From the NCBI GenBank assembly GCA_030323885.1, contig CM059186.1:170423230-170487229 (forward strand): a stretch of DNA of 64,000 nt. Reading direction: 5' to 3'. A program made the position numbers and the translations under genes. The first letter of the stretch is position 1, and each line of letters begins with the position of its first letter. The notes beneath the pieces are model-generated. The model did no database searches and was not told where the DNA came from. It saw only the letters and a list, made by a program, of their open reading frames with translations. This document shows, one piece after another, positions 53,385 through 64,000 of this stretch. Source of the stretch: Branchipolynoe longqiensis. Taxonomy: Eukaryota; Annelida; Polychaeta; Phyllodocida; Polynoidae.

Positions 53385-55440
53385 TAATAACGCGGACATA
53401 AATAGGCACATACAGAGTAGAACAAGCACACTGTGCCCAGTAAACATCCTTCAACGCGCACATAAATAGGCACATACAGAGTAGAATAAGCACACTGTGC
53501 CCAGCTACCATCCTTCAACGCAGACATAAATAGGCACATACAGAGTAGAATAAGCACACTGTGCCCAGCAACCATCCTTCAACGCGCACATAAATAGGCA
53601 CATACAGAGTAGAATAAGCACACTGTGTGCAGCTACCATCCTTCAATGCGCACATAAATAGGCACATACAGAGTAGAATAAGCACATTGTGCCCAGCTAC
53701 CATCCTTCAATGCGCACATAAATAGGCACATGCAGAGTAGAACAGGCACACTGTGTGCAGCTACCATCCTTCAACACGGACATAAATAGGCACATACAGA
53801 GTAGAACAAGCACACTCTGCCCAGCTACCATCCTTCAACGCGCACATAAATAGGCACATACAGAATAGAACAAGCACACTGTGTTCAGCTACCATCCTTC
53901 AACGTGCACATAAATAAGCACATACAGAGTAGAACAAGCACACTGTGCCCAGCTACCATCCTTCAACGCACACATAAATAGGCACATACAGAGTAGAACA
54001 AGTACACTGTACCCAGCTACCATCCTTCAATGCGCACATAAATAGGCACATACAGAGTAGAACAGGCACACTGTGCCCAGCTACCATCCTTCAATGTGCA
54101 CATAAATAGGCACATACAGAGTAGAATAAGCACACTGTGCCCAGCTACCATCCTTCAACACGCACATAAATAGGCACATACAGACTAGAACAAGCACACT
54201 GTGCCCAGCTACCATCCTTCAACGCGCACATAAATAGGCACATACAGAGTAGAACAAGCACACTGTGCCCAGCTACTATCCTTCAACGCGCACATAAATT
54301 AGCCCATACAGAGTAGAACAGGCACACTGTGCCCAGCACCATCCTTCAAGACGGACATAAATAGGCACATACAGAGTAGAACAAGCACACTGTGCCCAGC
54401 TACCATCCTTCAACGCGCACATAAATTAGCCCATACAGAGTAGAACAAGCACACTGTGCCCAGCTACCATCCCTCAACATGCACATAAATAGGCACATAC
54501 AGAGTAGAACAAGCACACTGTGCCCAGCTACCATCCTTCAATGCGCAGATAAATAAGCACATACAGAGTAGAACAAGCACACTGTGCCCAGCTACCATCC
54601 TTCAGCGCACACATAAATAGGCACATACAGAGTAGAACAAGTACACTGTGCCCAGCTACCATCCTTCAATGCGCACATAAATAGGCACATACAGAGTAGA
54701 ACAGGCACACTGTGCCCAGCTACCATCCTTCAACACACACATAAATAGGCACATACAGAGTAGAATAAGCACACTGTGCCCAGCTACCATCCTTCAACAC
54801 GCACATAAATAGGCACATACAGAGTAGAACAAGCACACTGTGCCCAGCTACCATCCTTCAACACGGATATAAATAGGCACATACAGAGTAGAACAAGCAC
54901 ACTGTGCCCAGCTACCATCCTTCAACCCGCACATAAATAGGCACATACAGAGTAGAACAAGCACACTGTGCCCAGCTACCATCCTTCAACACGCACATAA
55001 ATTAGCCCATACAGAGTAGAACAGGCACACTGTGCCCAGCTACCATCCTTCAACACGCACATAAATAGGCACATACAGAGTAGAACAAGCACACTGTGCC
55101 CAGCTACCATCCTTCAAAACGCACATAAATAGGCACGTACAGAGTAGAACAAGCACACTGTGCCCAGCTACCATCCTTCAACACGCACATAAATAGGCAC
55201 ATACAGAGTAGAACAGGCACACTGTGCCCAGCTACCATCCTTCAACACGGACATAAATAGGCACATACAGAGTAGAACAAGCACACTGTGCCCAGCTACC
55301 ATCCTTCAACACGCACATAAATAGGCACGTACAGAGTAGAACAAGCACACTGTGCCCAGCTACCATCCTTCAACACGCACATAAATAGGCACATACAGAG
55401 TAGAACAGGCACACTGTGCCCAGCTACCATCCTTCAACGC
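53385..55440. repeat. 64-bp satellite
   Basis: About 32 copies of a 64-bp unit (CATAAATAGGCACATACAGA, GTAGAACAAGCACACTGTGC, CCAGCTACCATCCTTCAACG and so on). Confidence 0.95.
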
Positions 55441-55444
55441 TGCG

Positions 55445-55625
55445 CAGTGAGTCCTCACCTACTTATGGGTTTCCTCTTCCTGACCTACTTATGGCTCACG
55501 TCATCGTGCCCTACTTATAGGTCTCCTCATCATGACCTACTTATGGGTCTCCTCATTGTGACCTACTTTAGTACTCAGGGATCTCCTCATCATGACCTAC
55601 TTATGGTTCTCCTCATCTAAGACGG
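55445..55625. repeat. ~27-bp tandem repeat
   Basis: Six diverged copies of GACCTACTTATGGGTCTCCT followed by CATCATG, directly after the 64-bp satellite. Confidence 0.85.
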
Positions 55626-56384
55626 CTTCGTGTTTACTGCCCGTGTATACATATAAGAGTCATGCACAAGAAAAACACAATTTAAGAGTTCCCCAAAACA
55701 ACTGGGCTGTATCGCTGCCTGTAAATTTGGCTACGTTTTGTGAGTTAGATTTTTGCTGTCAGTTGACGCAAGCCTAACCACTTCAGAATTTCGATTGAGA
55801 TGGCTTTTGCTGGTCATTTGATGCGGATCTGACTATTTTGGCGCTTTGTGTAAATTTCCATATAGGCATGTGAATGAGATTGACAAGACTGACAGAATAG
55901 ATACCGCTAGCTTTTCGCCATTAATACAGACAGTCCATTGATTCTGACACACTGTTAAAACAAACAACCAATCAATCAATCAAGTCATGCACAATGTTAT
56001 CCTTACCACTACCACGACGTGCTCATAACGTTGTGACTGATACCGGTGTTTGCTTTGATTGTTATAATGCTATTTAATCATGTTGTTTCAATTTAGCTGA
56101 TGTGCAGGAATCTTCAGAGATTCTGGCTTCAGGACAACTACACCCTCTACCCCACCCCCTCTACAAACTACTCCCCCCCCCCTGGAAAAACTATCCCCGC
56201 ATCAATTAGATTTTAATTGTGGGAAATAACCTTTTTTAAGTGATATAAAATATCAAGATGTTCCTTTCAAATTTATTCTCAATTTTTAAATGCAGACATT
56301 TCAATATAACGTAAACAAAATATGGCATAAAACCGGGTATGTACTGCATAACTGTAATTTTATGATTATAGGAGTGTGACATAA
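55626..56384. other. Unassigned spacer between satellites
   Basis: AT-rich with a C-rich patch at 56170-56180. No exon recognised. Confidence 0.5.
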
Positions 56385-58745
56385 TTGATTGCAGTAGGAC
56401 TGTGCAGTAGGACTGCAGTAGAACTATGCAGTAGGACTGTGCAGTAGGACTGTGCAGTAGAACTATGCAGTAGGACTGTGCAGTAGAACTGTGCAGTAGG
56501 ACTGTGCAGTAGGACTGTGCAGTAGGACTGTGCAGTAGAACTATGCAGTAGAACTGTGCAGTATACATGTGCAGTAGAACTGTGCAGTAGGAATGTACAG
56601 TAGGACTGCACTAGAACTATGCAGTAGGACTGTACAGTAGGACTGTGCAGTAGGACTGTGCAGTAGGACTATGCAGTAGAACTATGCAGTAGGACTGTGC
56701 AGTAATACTGCAGTAGAACTGTGTAGTAGGGCTGTGCAGTAGAACTGTGCAGTAGGACTGTACGGTAGGACTGTGCAGTAGTACTGTGCAGTAGGACTGT
56801 GCAGTAGAACTATGCAGTAGGACTGTGCAGTATGACTGTGCAGTAGGACTGTGCAGTAGGACCGTGCAGTAGGACTGTGCAGTAGAACTGTGCAGTAGAA
56901 CTGTGCAGTAGAACTGTGCAGTAGATCTGTGCAGTAGAACTGTGCAGTAGGACCGTGCAGTAGGACTGCAGTAGAACTATGCAGTAGGACTGTACAGTAG
57001 GACTGTGCAGTAGGACTGTGCAGTAGGACTGTGCAGTAGGACTGTGCAGTAGGACTGCGCAGTAGGACCGCGCAGTAGGACCGTGCAGTAGGACCGTGCA
57101 GTAGGACCGTGCGGTAGGACCGTGCAGTAGGACAGTGCAGTAGGACTGTGCAGTAGGACTGTGCAGTAGGACTGTGCAGTAGGACTGTACAGTAGAAATG
57201 TGCAGTAGGATTGTGCAGTAGAACTGTGCAGTAGAACTATGCAGCATAACTGTGCAGTAGAACTGTGCAGTAGAACTGTGCAGTAGAACTGTGCAGTAGA
57301 ATTGTGCAGTAGGACTGTGCAGTAGAACTGTGCAGTAGGACTGTGCAGTAGAATTGTGCAGTAGGAATGTGCAGTAGGACTGTGCAGTAGGTCTGTGCAG
57401 TATAACTGTGCAGTATAAGTGTGCAGTAGGACTGTGCAGTAGAACTGTGCAGTAGGACTGTGCAGTAGACCTGTGCAGTAGAACTGTGCAGTATGACTGT
57501 GCAGTAGAACTGTGCAGTAGAACTGTGCAGTAGAACTGTGCAGTAGGACTGTGCAGTAGGACTGTGCAGTAGGACTGTGCAGCAGGACTGTGCAGTAGGA
57601 ATGTGCAGTAGAAATGTGCAGTAGAACTGTGCAGTAGAACTGTGCAGTAGAACTGTTCAGTAGAACTGTGCAGTGGGACTGTACAGTAGAACTGTGCAGT
57701 AGGACTGTGCAGTAGAACTGTGCAATATGACTGTGCAGTAGAACTGTGCAGTAGAACTATGCAGTAGGATTGTGCAATAGAACTGTGCAGTAGAACTGTG
57801 CAGTAGGACTGTGAAGTAGAACTGTGCAGTATACCTGTGCAGTAGGACTGTGCAGTAGGACTGTGCAATAGAACTGTGTAGTAGAACTGTGCAGTAGGAC
57901 TGTGCAGTATGACTGTGCAGTAGGACTGTGCAGTATAACTGTGTAGTAGGACTGTGCAGTAGAACTATGCAGTATAACTGTGTAGTAGGACTGTGCAGTA
58001 GGACTGTGCAGTAGGACTGTGCAGTATAACTATGCAGTAGAACTGTGCAGTAGAACTGTGCAGTAGGACTGTGCAGTAGGACTTGCAGTAGAACTGTGCA
58101 GCAGTACTGTGCAGAAGGACTGTGCAGTTGGACTGTGCAGTACAACTCTGCAGTAGGACTGTGCAGTAGGACTGTGCAGTAGAAGTGTGCAGGGTAGAAC
58201 TATGCAGTAGAACTGTGCAGTAGACCTGTGCAGTAAAACTGTGCAGTAGGACTGTGCAGTATAACTGTGCAGTAGGACTGTGCAGTAGGACTGTGCAGTA
58301 GGACTGTGCAGTAGGACTTGCAGTAGAACTGTGCAGCAGAACTGTGCAGCAGGACTGTGCAGTTGGACTGTGCAGTACAACTGTGCAGTAGGACTGTGCA
58401 GTAGGACTGTGCAGTAGAAGTGTGCAGTAGAACTATGCAGTAGAACTGTGCAGTAGACTTCTGCAGGAAAACTGTGCAGTAGGACTGTGCAGTAGGACTG
58501 TGCAGTAGGACTGTGCAGTAGGACTGTGCAGTAGGACTGTGCAGTAGGACTGTGCAGTAGGACTGTGCAGTAGAACTGTGCAGTAGAACTGTGCAGTAGA
58601 ACTGTGCAGTAGAACTGTGCAGTAGAACTGTGCAGTAGAACTGTGCAGAATAACTGTGCACTAAAACTGTGCAGTAGAACTGTGTAGTAGAACTGTGCAG
58701 TGAAACTGTGCACTAGAACTGTGCAATAGAACTGTGCAGTAGAAT
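56385..58745. repeat. 13-bp satellite (2.35 kb)
   Basis: About 180 copies of AGGACTGTGCAGT or AGAACTGTGCAGT. Since 13 and 3 are coprime, all minus-strand frames are one frame in rotation and stay open for hundreds of codons (TAQSYCTVLLHSP repeats). Not a gene. Confidence 0.96.
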
Positions 58746-59020
58746 GGCGTATCTGTACTCTTCTTTCACCCACTGTGCAATCATAGCACAGGAAATGTTG
58801 CTCAGAACCTCAGGTGTCAACCAACTGGTAACGCAGGTAACCTCAATAACACAACTAAACCAAATCATCTTGGGCTACAATTAGATCTTCTTTGATCTCT
58901 CTCAAATCAACACAAGTATTAAAATAAACACCAGTATTTTAATATCATTAAATGTGCATTGACCTCCCTATGTACAAATGCCACACACACAGGTGGGCAT
59001 TGGTAGGTTGATTGCATGAC
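58746..59020. other. Unassigned spacer
   Basis: Flanks the 13-bp satellite. Nothing recognised. Confidence 0.45.
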
Positions 59021-59024
59021 GCAT

Positions 59025-59145
59025 CCTAGATGGTCTAATGGTTAGGACGCTAGCCCTCAGAATGGCAGAAGCGCCGGTTTGAATACCACTCTAGTTGCTA
59101 TGTTTCCCATCTGCAAAAGCACTCCCCTCCGCCATGATATTGATA
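59025..59145 (+). mobile_element. tRNA-derived SINE (family 3) fragment
   Basis: CATCCTAGATGGTCTAATGG..TTAGGACGCTAGCC and GCCGGTTTGAATACCAC (A- and B-box-like), then TTTCCCATCTGC. Confidence 0.6.
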
Positions 59146-59208
59146 AAGCTAGAGATCACGTGACCTACATAGCCTGACGTATGCAGATCCATCCAGTTAA
59201 TTCACTAA

Positions 59209-59561
59209 TTAAAGCCGCATAATCCGATGAAACCAGAAAATTGTCCAAACCCAAACTACTCCCCTACATTTGCTCCTGCAAACTTAGAGACTGATGCACT
59301 TTTTAAACAAGTGTAACCACACAGAAGGAATATCAGGTAAATGTAATGCAATCCATCCCTGCTGCTAGTCCACCATTTCAGTGTGCACACCGAAATAAGG
59401 TTGGAGGTTTTCCTTTCAAATATCTCCACATAAAATCTTTTTAATTTTTAATAAAAAGAAATAGAAACTGTAAACTAAGGAAGTATATTAGAACGATCAA
59501 ACCAATATAATATTATAGAAATATGGCAGGAAGCCAAAATCATCGGAGTATGAAACTTTAG
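59209..59561 (-). mobile_element. TTAA MITE, copy 16 (old)
   Basis: Left TTAA and AGCCGCATAATCCGATGAAA; right CATCGGAGTATGAAACTTTA. Interior strongly diverged. Confidence 0.75.
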
Positions 59562-59644
59562 AAAAAAACCTAAACAGTGATCCTTGGGAGATTTTGTGCT
59601 TGAGCGGCAATAGTTTAGGTTAGTTTAGTTCAGTTCGAGCATGT

Positions 59645-59855
59645 GGTGCTCAGGCCAGGTCGTTGACTCTGCCTTGGTCATCTAGTGTGGATGCAGTGGT
59701 CATTGCAGACAGCTTTGTCATTTCCAGCAATGAGTTGGTGTCCATTATTGTCAGGTTGGTATATCCTGGGATTCTTGGTAGATCTGGGATGGTTCGGAGA
59801 TATTTGTCCAGTTTGTGTTTGAAGCTATATCGGGTTTATGTTAAAACATAGCTCA
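59645..59855 (-). pseudogene. Non-LTR element ORF2 C-terminal fragment
   Basis: Minus-strand frame YSFKHKLDKYLRTIPDLPRI then PGYTN is the FK-x-x-LD-x-x-(W/L) end of ORF2 seen in mollusc-type elements. About 60 codons, then stop. Confidence 0.55.
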
Positions 59856-60486
59856 GAGACTGATATAAGGCATGGATCCAATCATAACAGTCCACATTTA
59901 GCATAACACCAATGGCTAAACAGGTAGACAATCAGTAATGCCTCACAAGGTGACGCCCCGTCCTGGTATGATCTTGTATTTTATTCATCGAATAGTATCT
60001 CTTGTCAGCGCCAGAGCACTGGTCTTCCGGCCGTATAGTACAATTCCTTTAGACATGAATGAAACTACTATCAGTTGTAATAGTAACTGCATGAACATCC
60101 TGTTTGATACTAAAAGTATTATACATTTTATAAATGTAATATCAGTTGTAGTAGTAACCGTGTACAATTCCAGTTCAATAAAAGTATCACGCATTCGGTG
60201 AATAGGCATATGGTATTGCATGGCTCTAGAACTTTCACCAACAACTTTTTTTTTAAAGAAGAAAAATACATATTCGATGTTGCTAGGACGTAAAACAACA
60301 ACACACAGAACAGAACACAAGGTGGCGCTTTACATGAATTTTGTTGGGTTTTGTTTCTATGAAGAGGAGATTACTAACAAATACAGTGCCCGTCTTACAT
60401 TTTACTACACCCACAGACGTACACAATTCATAGAAATCAAGATATTATTGATAGACTGCAAATATTCGCATTGTGAATCCAACTTT

Positions 60487-60745
60487 GTGGTGTTCTCTGT
60501 GGCAGAGTGGTTAGAGTATCTGTGGCAGAGTGGTTAGAGTCGGACTCCTAATCTGAAGGTCGGTGGTTCGTTTCCCTGTGCCCCCACCTCTGCCAATTTG
60601 GATTTCCACTGCTGTGTATAACTTACAGCATCATCAAAGGCTGGTTGCTCTCATACCATGTCTATGTGGTGCGGGAGGTTAAAAATCCCTTTGGTCGGTA
60701 AAAGTGTAGGCTCAGGCTTTCTATCAACAAACTGTCTAATGGTGA
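60487..60745 (+). mobile_element. tRNA-derived SINE (family 1) with rearranged head
   Basis: CTGTGGCAGAGTGGTTAGAG occurs twice in tandem and the usual TGACTTTTTTCTAGG spacer is lost; the rest follows the family. Confidence 0.75.
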
Positions 60746-60759
60746 AAACAAGTCTATTC

Positions 60760-61812
60760 AGACTTATCCATGATAGGCAGTATACATTTTCAAGAAAAAA
60801 AAGAAAAGAAAAAAAGAACTTGTCTGACTGTATGTAATATTTGTCTCTAGAGTTCTACGTTTTGCCGAGTCATGCATATTTCACATGCTGCTTATCATGG
60901 CACGTGTGCACACACATTTGTGAATGTTTATTTATTAGTAAACCCATTGCAGACAGAGCGGTCAATGATATATTAGTAAACAGGTTGCAAGATTTAAAAC
61001 TACCACTGGGAAGTGAAATCTAAAAAGAAACAACTGGCCCCTGGTAAACAGAATAACAAGAGACTGAAGTCGTTCAGAAGAGTATATATTCTCTGGCGGT
61101 CTGGAGGCGGTAGTGACCAGACACAGCTGGTATCAGGATGGCCAGGAGCCACTCATAGGTGGTGCCATAGTGGCAGAAGCAGGAACTAACGCCTCTGACA
61201 GTAGGATAGTAGGTAATAACTAATATATAGAAGAGAACTGATAAGTGGTAGTGTCCTTGTTTATATTCCCATAATAGATTATAGAGCACATATATATTAA
61301 TTTTTTTTTCATTTTCTGATTCATTGCCCTTCAGTTATTTTGTAATTAAACCAGTTTTGAGAAGTATTCCCTAAAAGTACGTGAATATTGATGAATTTAC
61401 TTTTGCAACTTCTGAAATCCATTTCACGTAGTTTTTTTTTCTAATAGTGCTTTTATGAAAAACAAAAATATTGATATTACAATGATTCTAATATAATGAA
61501 TGTTTTGCACTAGAATTCCTTTTATAAATTCCCCAAATTTAAAGATGGCGCCCCATTTTACGATTTAACAATTAGATACTCTTTAAAGTGTTCCAACTGA
61601 GTAGTATGTTGCAATTTTTGTCGTAAGTGTAAGCAGATATTGTATTTAGAAGAAAATTATATTAATCATCAAGATATGTATATTCATAAAAGGAAATCAG
61701 CGTTGTCCGACGACGTGAAGAATTCAAACTCAGATATTTATATGTGTATATATATGTATATATGCATATATATGCATACGTATATATGTATATATGTATA
61801 TATATGTATGTA
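60760..61812. other. AT-rich stretch without recognised element
   Basis: A GGTGGTGCCATAG patch lies near 61159. TATATG microsatellite begins at about 61738. Confidence 0.5.
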
Positions 61813-61989
61813 AGTAAAACCTCTCTATACCGACCCCTCCACAGATCGACCACTCCCCTATTTCAATCGCTCTATTTGGGTCCCAACAATACCATTGTAA
61901 GGATATTCTAACTCTCTAAACCGACCACCTCCCTAAATGAACCACTTAAAGTCGGTCCCACAGTCGATCGATTTAGAGAGGTTTTACTG
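61813..61989. mobile_element. pogo-like MITE, intact
   Basis: AAGTAAAACCTCTCTATACC and TTTAGAGAGGTTTTACTG inverted ends, inserted in a TATATG microsatellite. Confidence 0.75.
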
Positions 61990-62169
61990 TATTGTATATG
62001 TATATATATGTATATATGCATATATGTATGCACATGTATATATGTGTATATGTAAGTGTACTTATATACGTATCCATATGTACATATATGTGTATCTAAA
62101 TATGTTTCTGCATATGTAGTTACGCATGTATATGTATGCATATTTATGCATATATGTATACATGTATGA

Positions 62170-62275
62170 ATATATATATGAAGAGCTCTTTTCCAAAACC
62201 GATCCATAAAATGAGCTTGCAATGTCAATTCTAAGCTCATAGCTCATGCTTTGGAAAAGAGCTCTTTATATATGT
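62170..62275. repeat. Foldback around GAGCTC
   Basis: ATATATGAAGAGCTCTTTTCC and its reverse complement flank about 60 bp. The right arm is the first unit of the following array. Confidence 0.75.
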
Positions 62276-62470
62276 GTATATATAAAGAGCTCTTTATATA
62301 TGTGTATATATAAAAAGAGCTCTTTATATATGTGTATATATAAAAAGAGCTCTTTATATATGTGTATATATAAAAACAGCTCTTAATATATGTGTATATA
62401 TAGGAAGAGCTCTTTATAATTATATATATGTATATATATGAAGAGCTCTTTATATATGTGTATATATATA
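62245..62470. repeat. ~30-bp array with AAGAGCTCTT palindromes
   Basis: Seven or eight copies of AGAGCTCTTTATATATGTGT then ATATATAAAA. Confidence 0.9.
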
Positions 62471-62718
62471 GATATGTGTGTATGTATTTACCTATACACA
62501 CATATTGATGTATATATAATACAAATATATATATGTATTGCAGCTACCATTATCTTTATATTTAAAATATAGATATTTTTCATAAGTATTACAAATAAAA
62601 CAACTTCGTCATATTAGGCAATATTTGAATTCAAAATCCCAATAAATGCTTACGGTTGCACTTTTAACCATGTTGAATACTGGTGTGTCTCTTTTGTATC
62701 TGTACTTCACTTAATATA

Positions 62719-63460
62719 CTACATCACCATTCCAGCGGCGCGGTGTATTATATTGTGGGATGCGTCAAAGCAAAACGAACCCGCGAGAAGCACATGGCAC
62801 ATGCTAATACACTGGGTGCAGTTATGAAATGTGCTAGTTTCAGCTCATCTCAGCTCTTGATTGAAACATAGAACACTAACTAACAAATATATATAATAAA
62901 TTAAGATATTAACTTGTTATCCAGCATTGCATTTACATCAATATAATCAGCACATCTTATGCCATGTGCATTTAGATTTGAACAAATCTGGGCACTCAGA
63001 CTGGTGTTAGAGCCATAGCCAGTCAGTTTGACTTATTTTATTAATGTTTGTATTTATATCCTATGTTTAATGACATATATAGAACTAGAAAATGAGTACG
63101 GTTAATCGGATATTGGTTATATATTTCTCTTAAACAAGTGTATGTTGACACATTTGGGATTTTAATATTTAGAACAAGAATTAATAATGGTGATGTGGAT
63201 ATCACTGGCTGTTTTGTATGGAATTGTATGTTTCTTAGCTCAAAATGTTTAACTATGGCTAGTTTTGACTTAGATATATTCATCAGATCATTATATTGCA
63301 TGTGTGCATACTTGTTTATGCCAAATTGTTATGTATTTCTATTCATTTTGAATAAAATCGAAGTTTTTCCAGACCCGTATCGACAAACTCAATGGCCATT
63401 TGCATTTGCTTTGCTGCCAATGCCGTTTTTAGCGCATGCGCAGTCGGAACCGTGACCTCG
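62719..63460 (+). mobile_element. TA-flanked MITE, copy 3
   Basis: Matches 2240-2979 over its length. The right end CCTCGTC/TA agrees with the other copies. Confidence 0.7.
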
Positions 63461-64000
63461 TCTATACCACAGTACATGTCTGTTGTGTCTATTAACAACT
63501 CAGACTGACAGCTGGCTGCATTTGATAGTGCTTACATATTGGTCTCATTGCTATTGTTCTTACATCCTTATCTCTCTAACTGTTCCTGGGCACTAATCTA
63601 TTGTTCTTACATCCTTATCTCTCTAACTGTTCCTGGCACTAATCTTTTGTCGGGGATGCCTTCGGACCAGCATGTAAACAACCACAATAATGCTGCGTTC
63701 GTATGAACTGGTGTTTCCCACTTCACAACTGGTGAATTGTGTTCAATTGACTTCACAACCGGTGAACACCACCTGTGAACTGGAGATTTTTTAAGCAGCT
63801 CGTTATTCACCACTTGTGAAAAAATTATAGCGAATGGAGAAAAGTTGCATGGAAACTTGTAAGGTTCCATAATAAATTGACAAAAATATGTTTGTAATAA
63901 AACCATTTTCCATGATGTGTGGTCTTAAAACAAATCATACATGGTGTATAATATTGTAGTGGATGCTATATGCCAAAAACGTGCAGTTTACAGGTTATTT
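63461..64000. other. Unassigned end of window
   Basis: Contains a ~50-bp duplication (TGTTCTTACATCCTTATCTC at 63556 and 63602) and GGTGAA/TTCACC inverted motifs at 63709-63830. No exon found. Confidence 0.5.

Noticed and set aside
56810..58773. Minus-strand frames up to 352 codons
   Set aside because: Translation of the 13-bp satellite in rotation; the peptide is the same 13 residues repeated, with no start context or domain.

Overview
The window is eukaryotic nuclear DNA from an animal. Coding sequence is split into short exons with GT/AG borders and consistent codon phases, and nearly everything between the exons is transposon-derived or tandemly repeated. Two short interspersed elements (around 19575-19905 and 44990-45240) carry 3' tails that I recall as widespread in molluscs. 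A mollusc, or at least a lophotrochozoan, is therefore my best guess; this is recollection and was not searched.

Two host genes can be assembled by eye. On the + strand (731-9769) are the last six visible exons of a single-pass membrane protein: a degenerate Kazal domain, a canonical six-cysteine Kazal domain with Arg at the inhibitory P1 position, a transmembrane segment, and a cytoplasmic tail with Pro/Gln/Leu repeats and a PPxY motif. Its 5' end lies outside the window. On the - strand (42131 down to at least 21607, possibly to 10006) is a secreted protein with a signal peptide, a helical region and a C-terminal EF-hand-like pair; I do not recognise its family. The two genes converge.

The introns hold the more unusual material. 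A 5,039-bp Ngaro-type tyrosine-recombinase retrotransposon (24937-29975, - strand) has its split direct repeats (A1 ... B1-A2-B2) almost unmutated. Its Gag, Pol and recombinase frames are long and carry their catalytic residues. It sits inside a copy of a ~345-bp TTAA-flanked MITE that occurs about 16 times here. One MITE copy is nested in another, and an empty-site paralogue confirms the TTAA target. Other elements are pogo-like MITEs, a TA-flanked ~740-bp MITE, two ~447-bp PIF/Harbinger-like MITEs whose terminal motif is amplified inside, a 506-bp element with long inverted repeats, at least three tRNA-derived SINE families and several non-LTR retrotransposon 3' tails.

Tandem arrays are abundant (units of 9, 13, 20, 21, 29, 31, 49, 64, 78, 87 and ~137 bp). 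Several abut exons exactly. The 29-bp array at 1-730 and the 49-bp array at 42132-44563 consist of repeated splice-acceptor-like sequence next to a real exon, and the ~137-bp array at 39687-40032 repeats the first part of an exon with its acceptor. From about 45 kb to the end I see no host exon; that part holds large satellites (48.6-50.0, 53.4-55.4 and 56.4-58.7 kb), an 84-bp-arm hairpin and further repeats.
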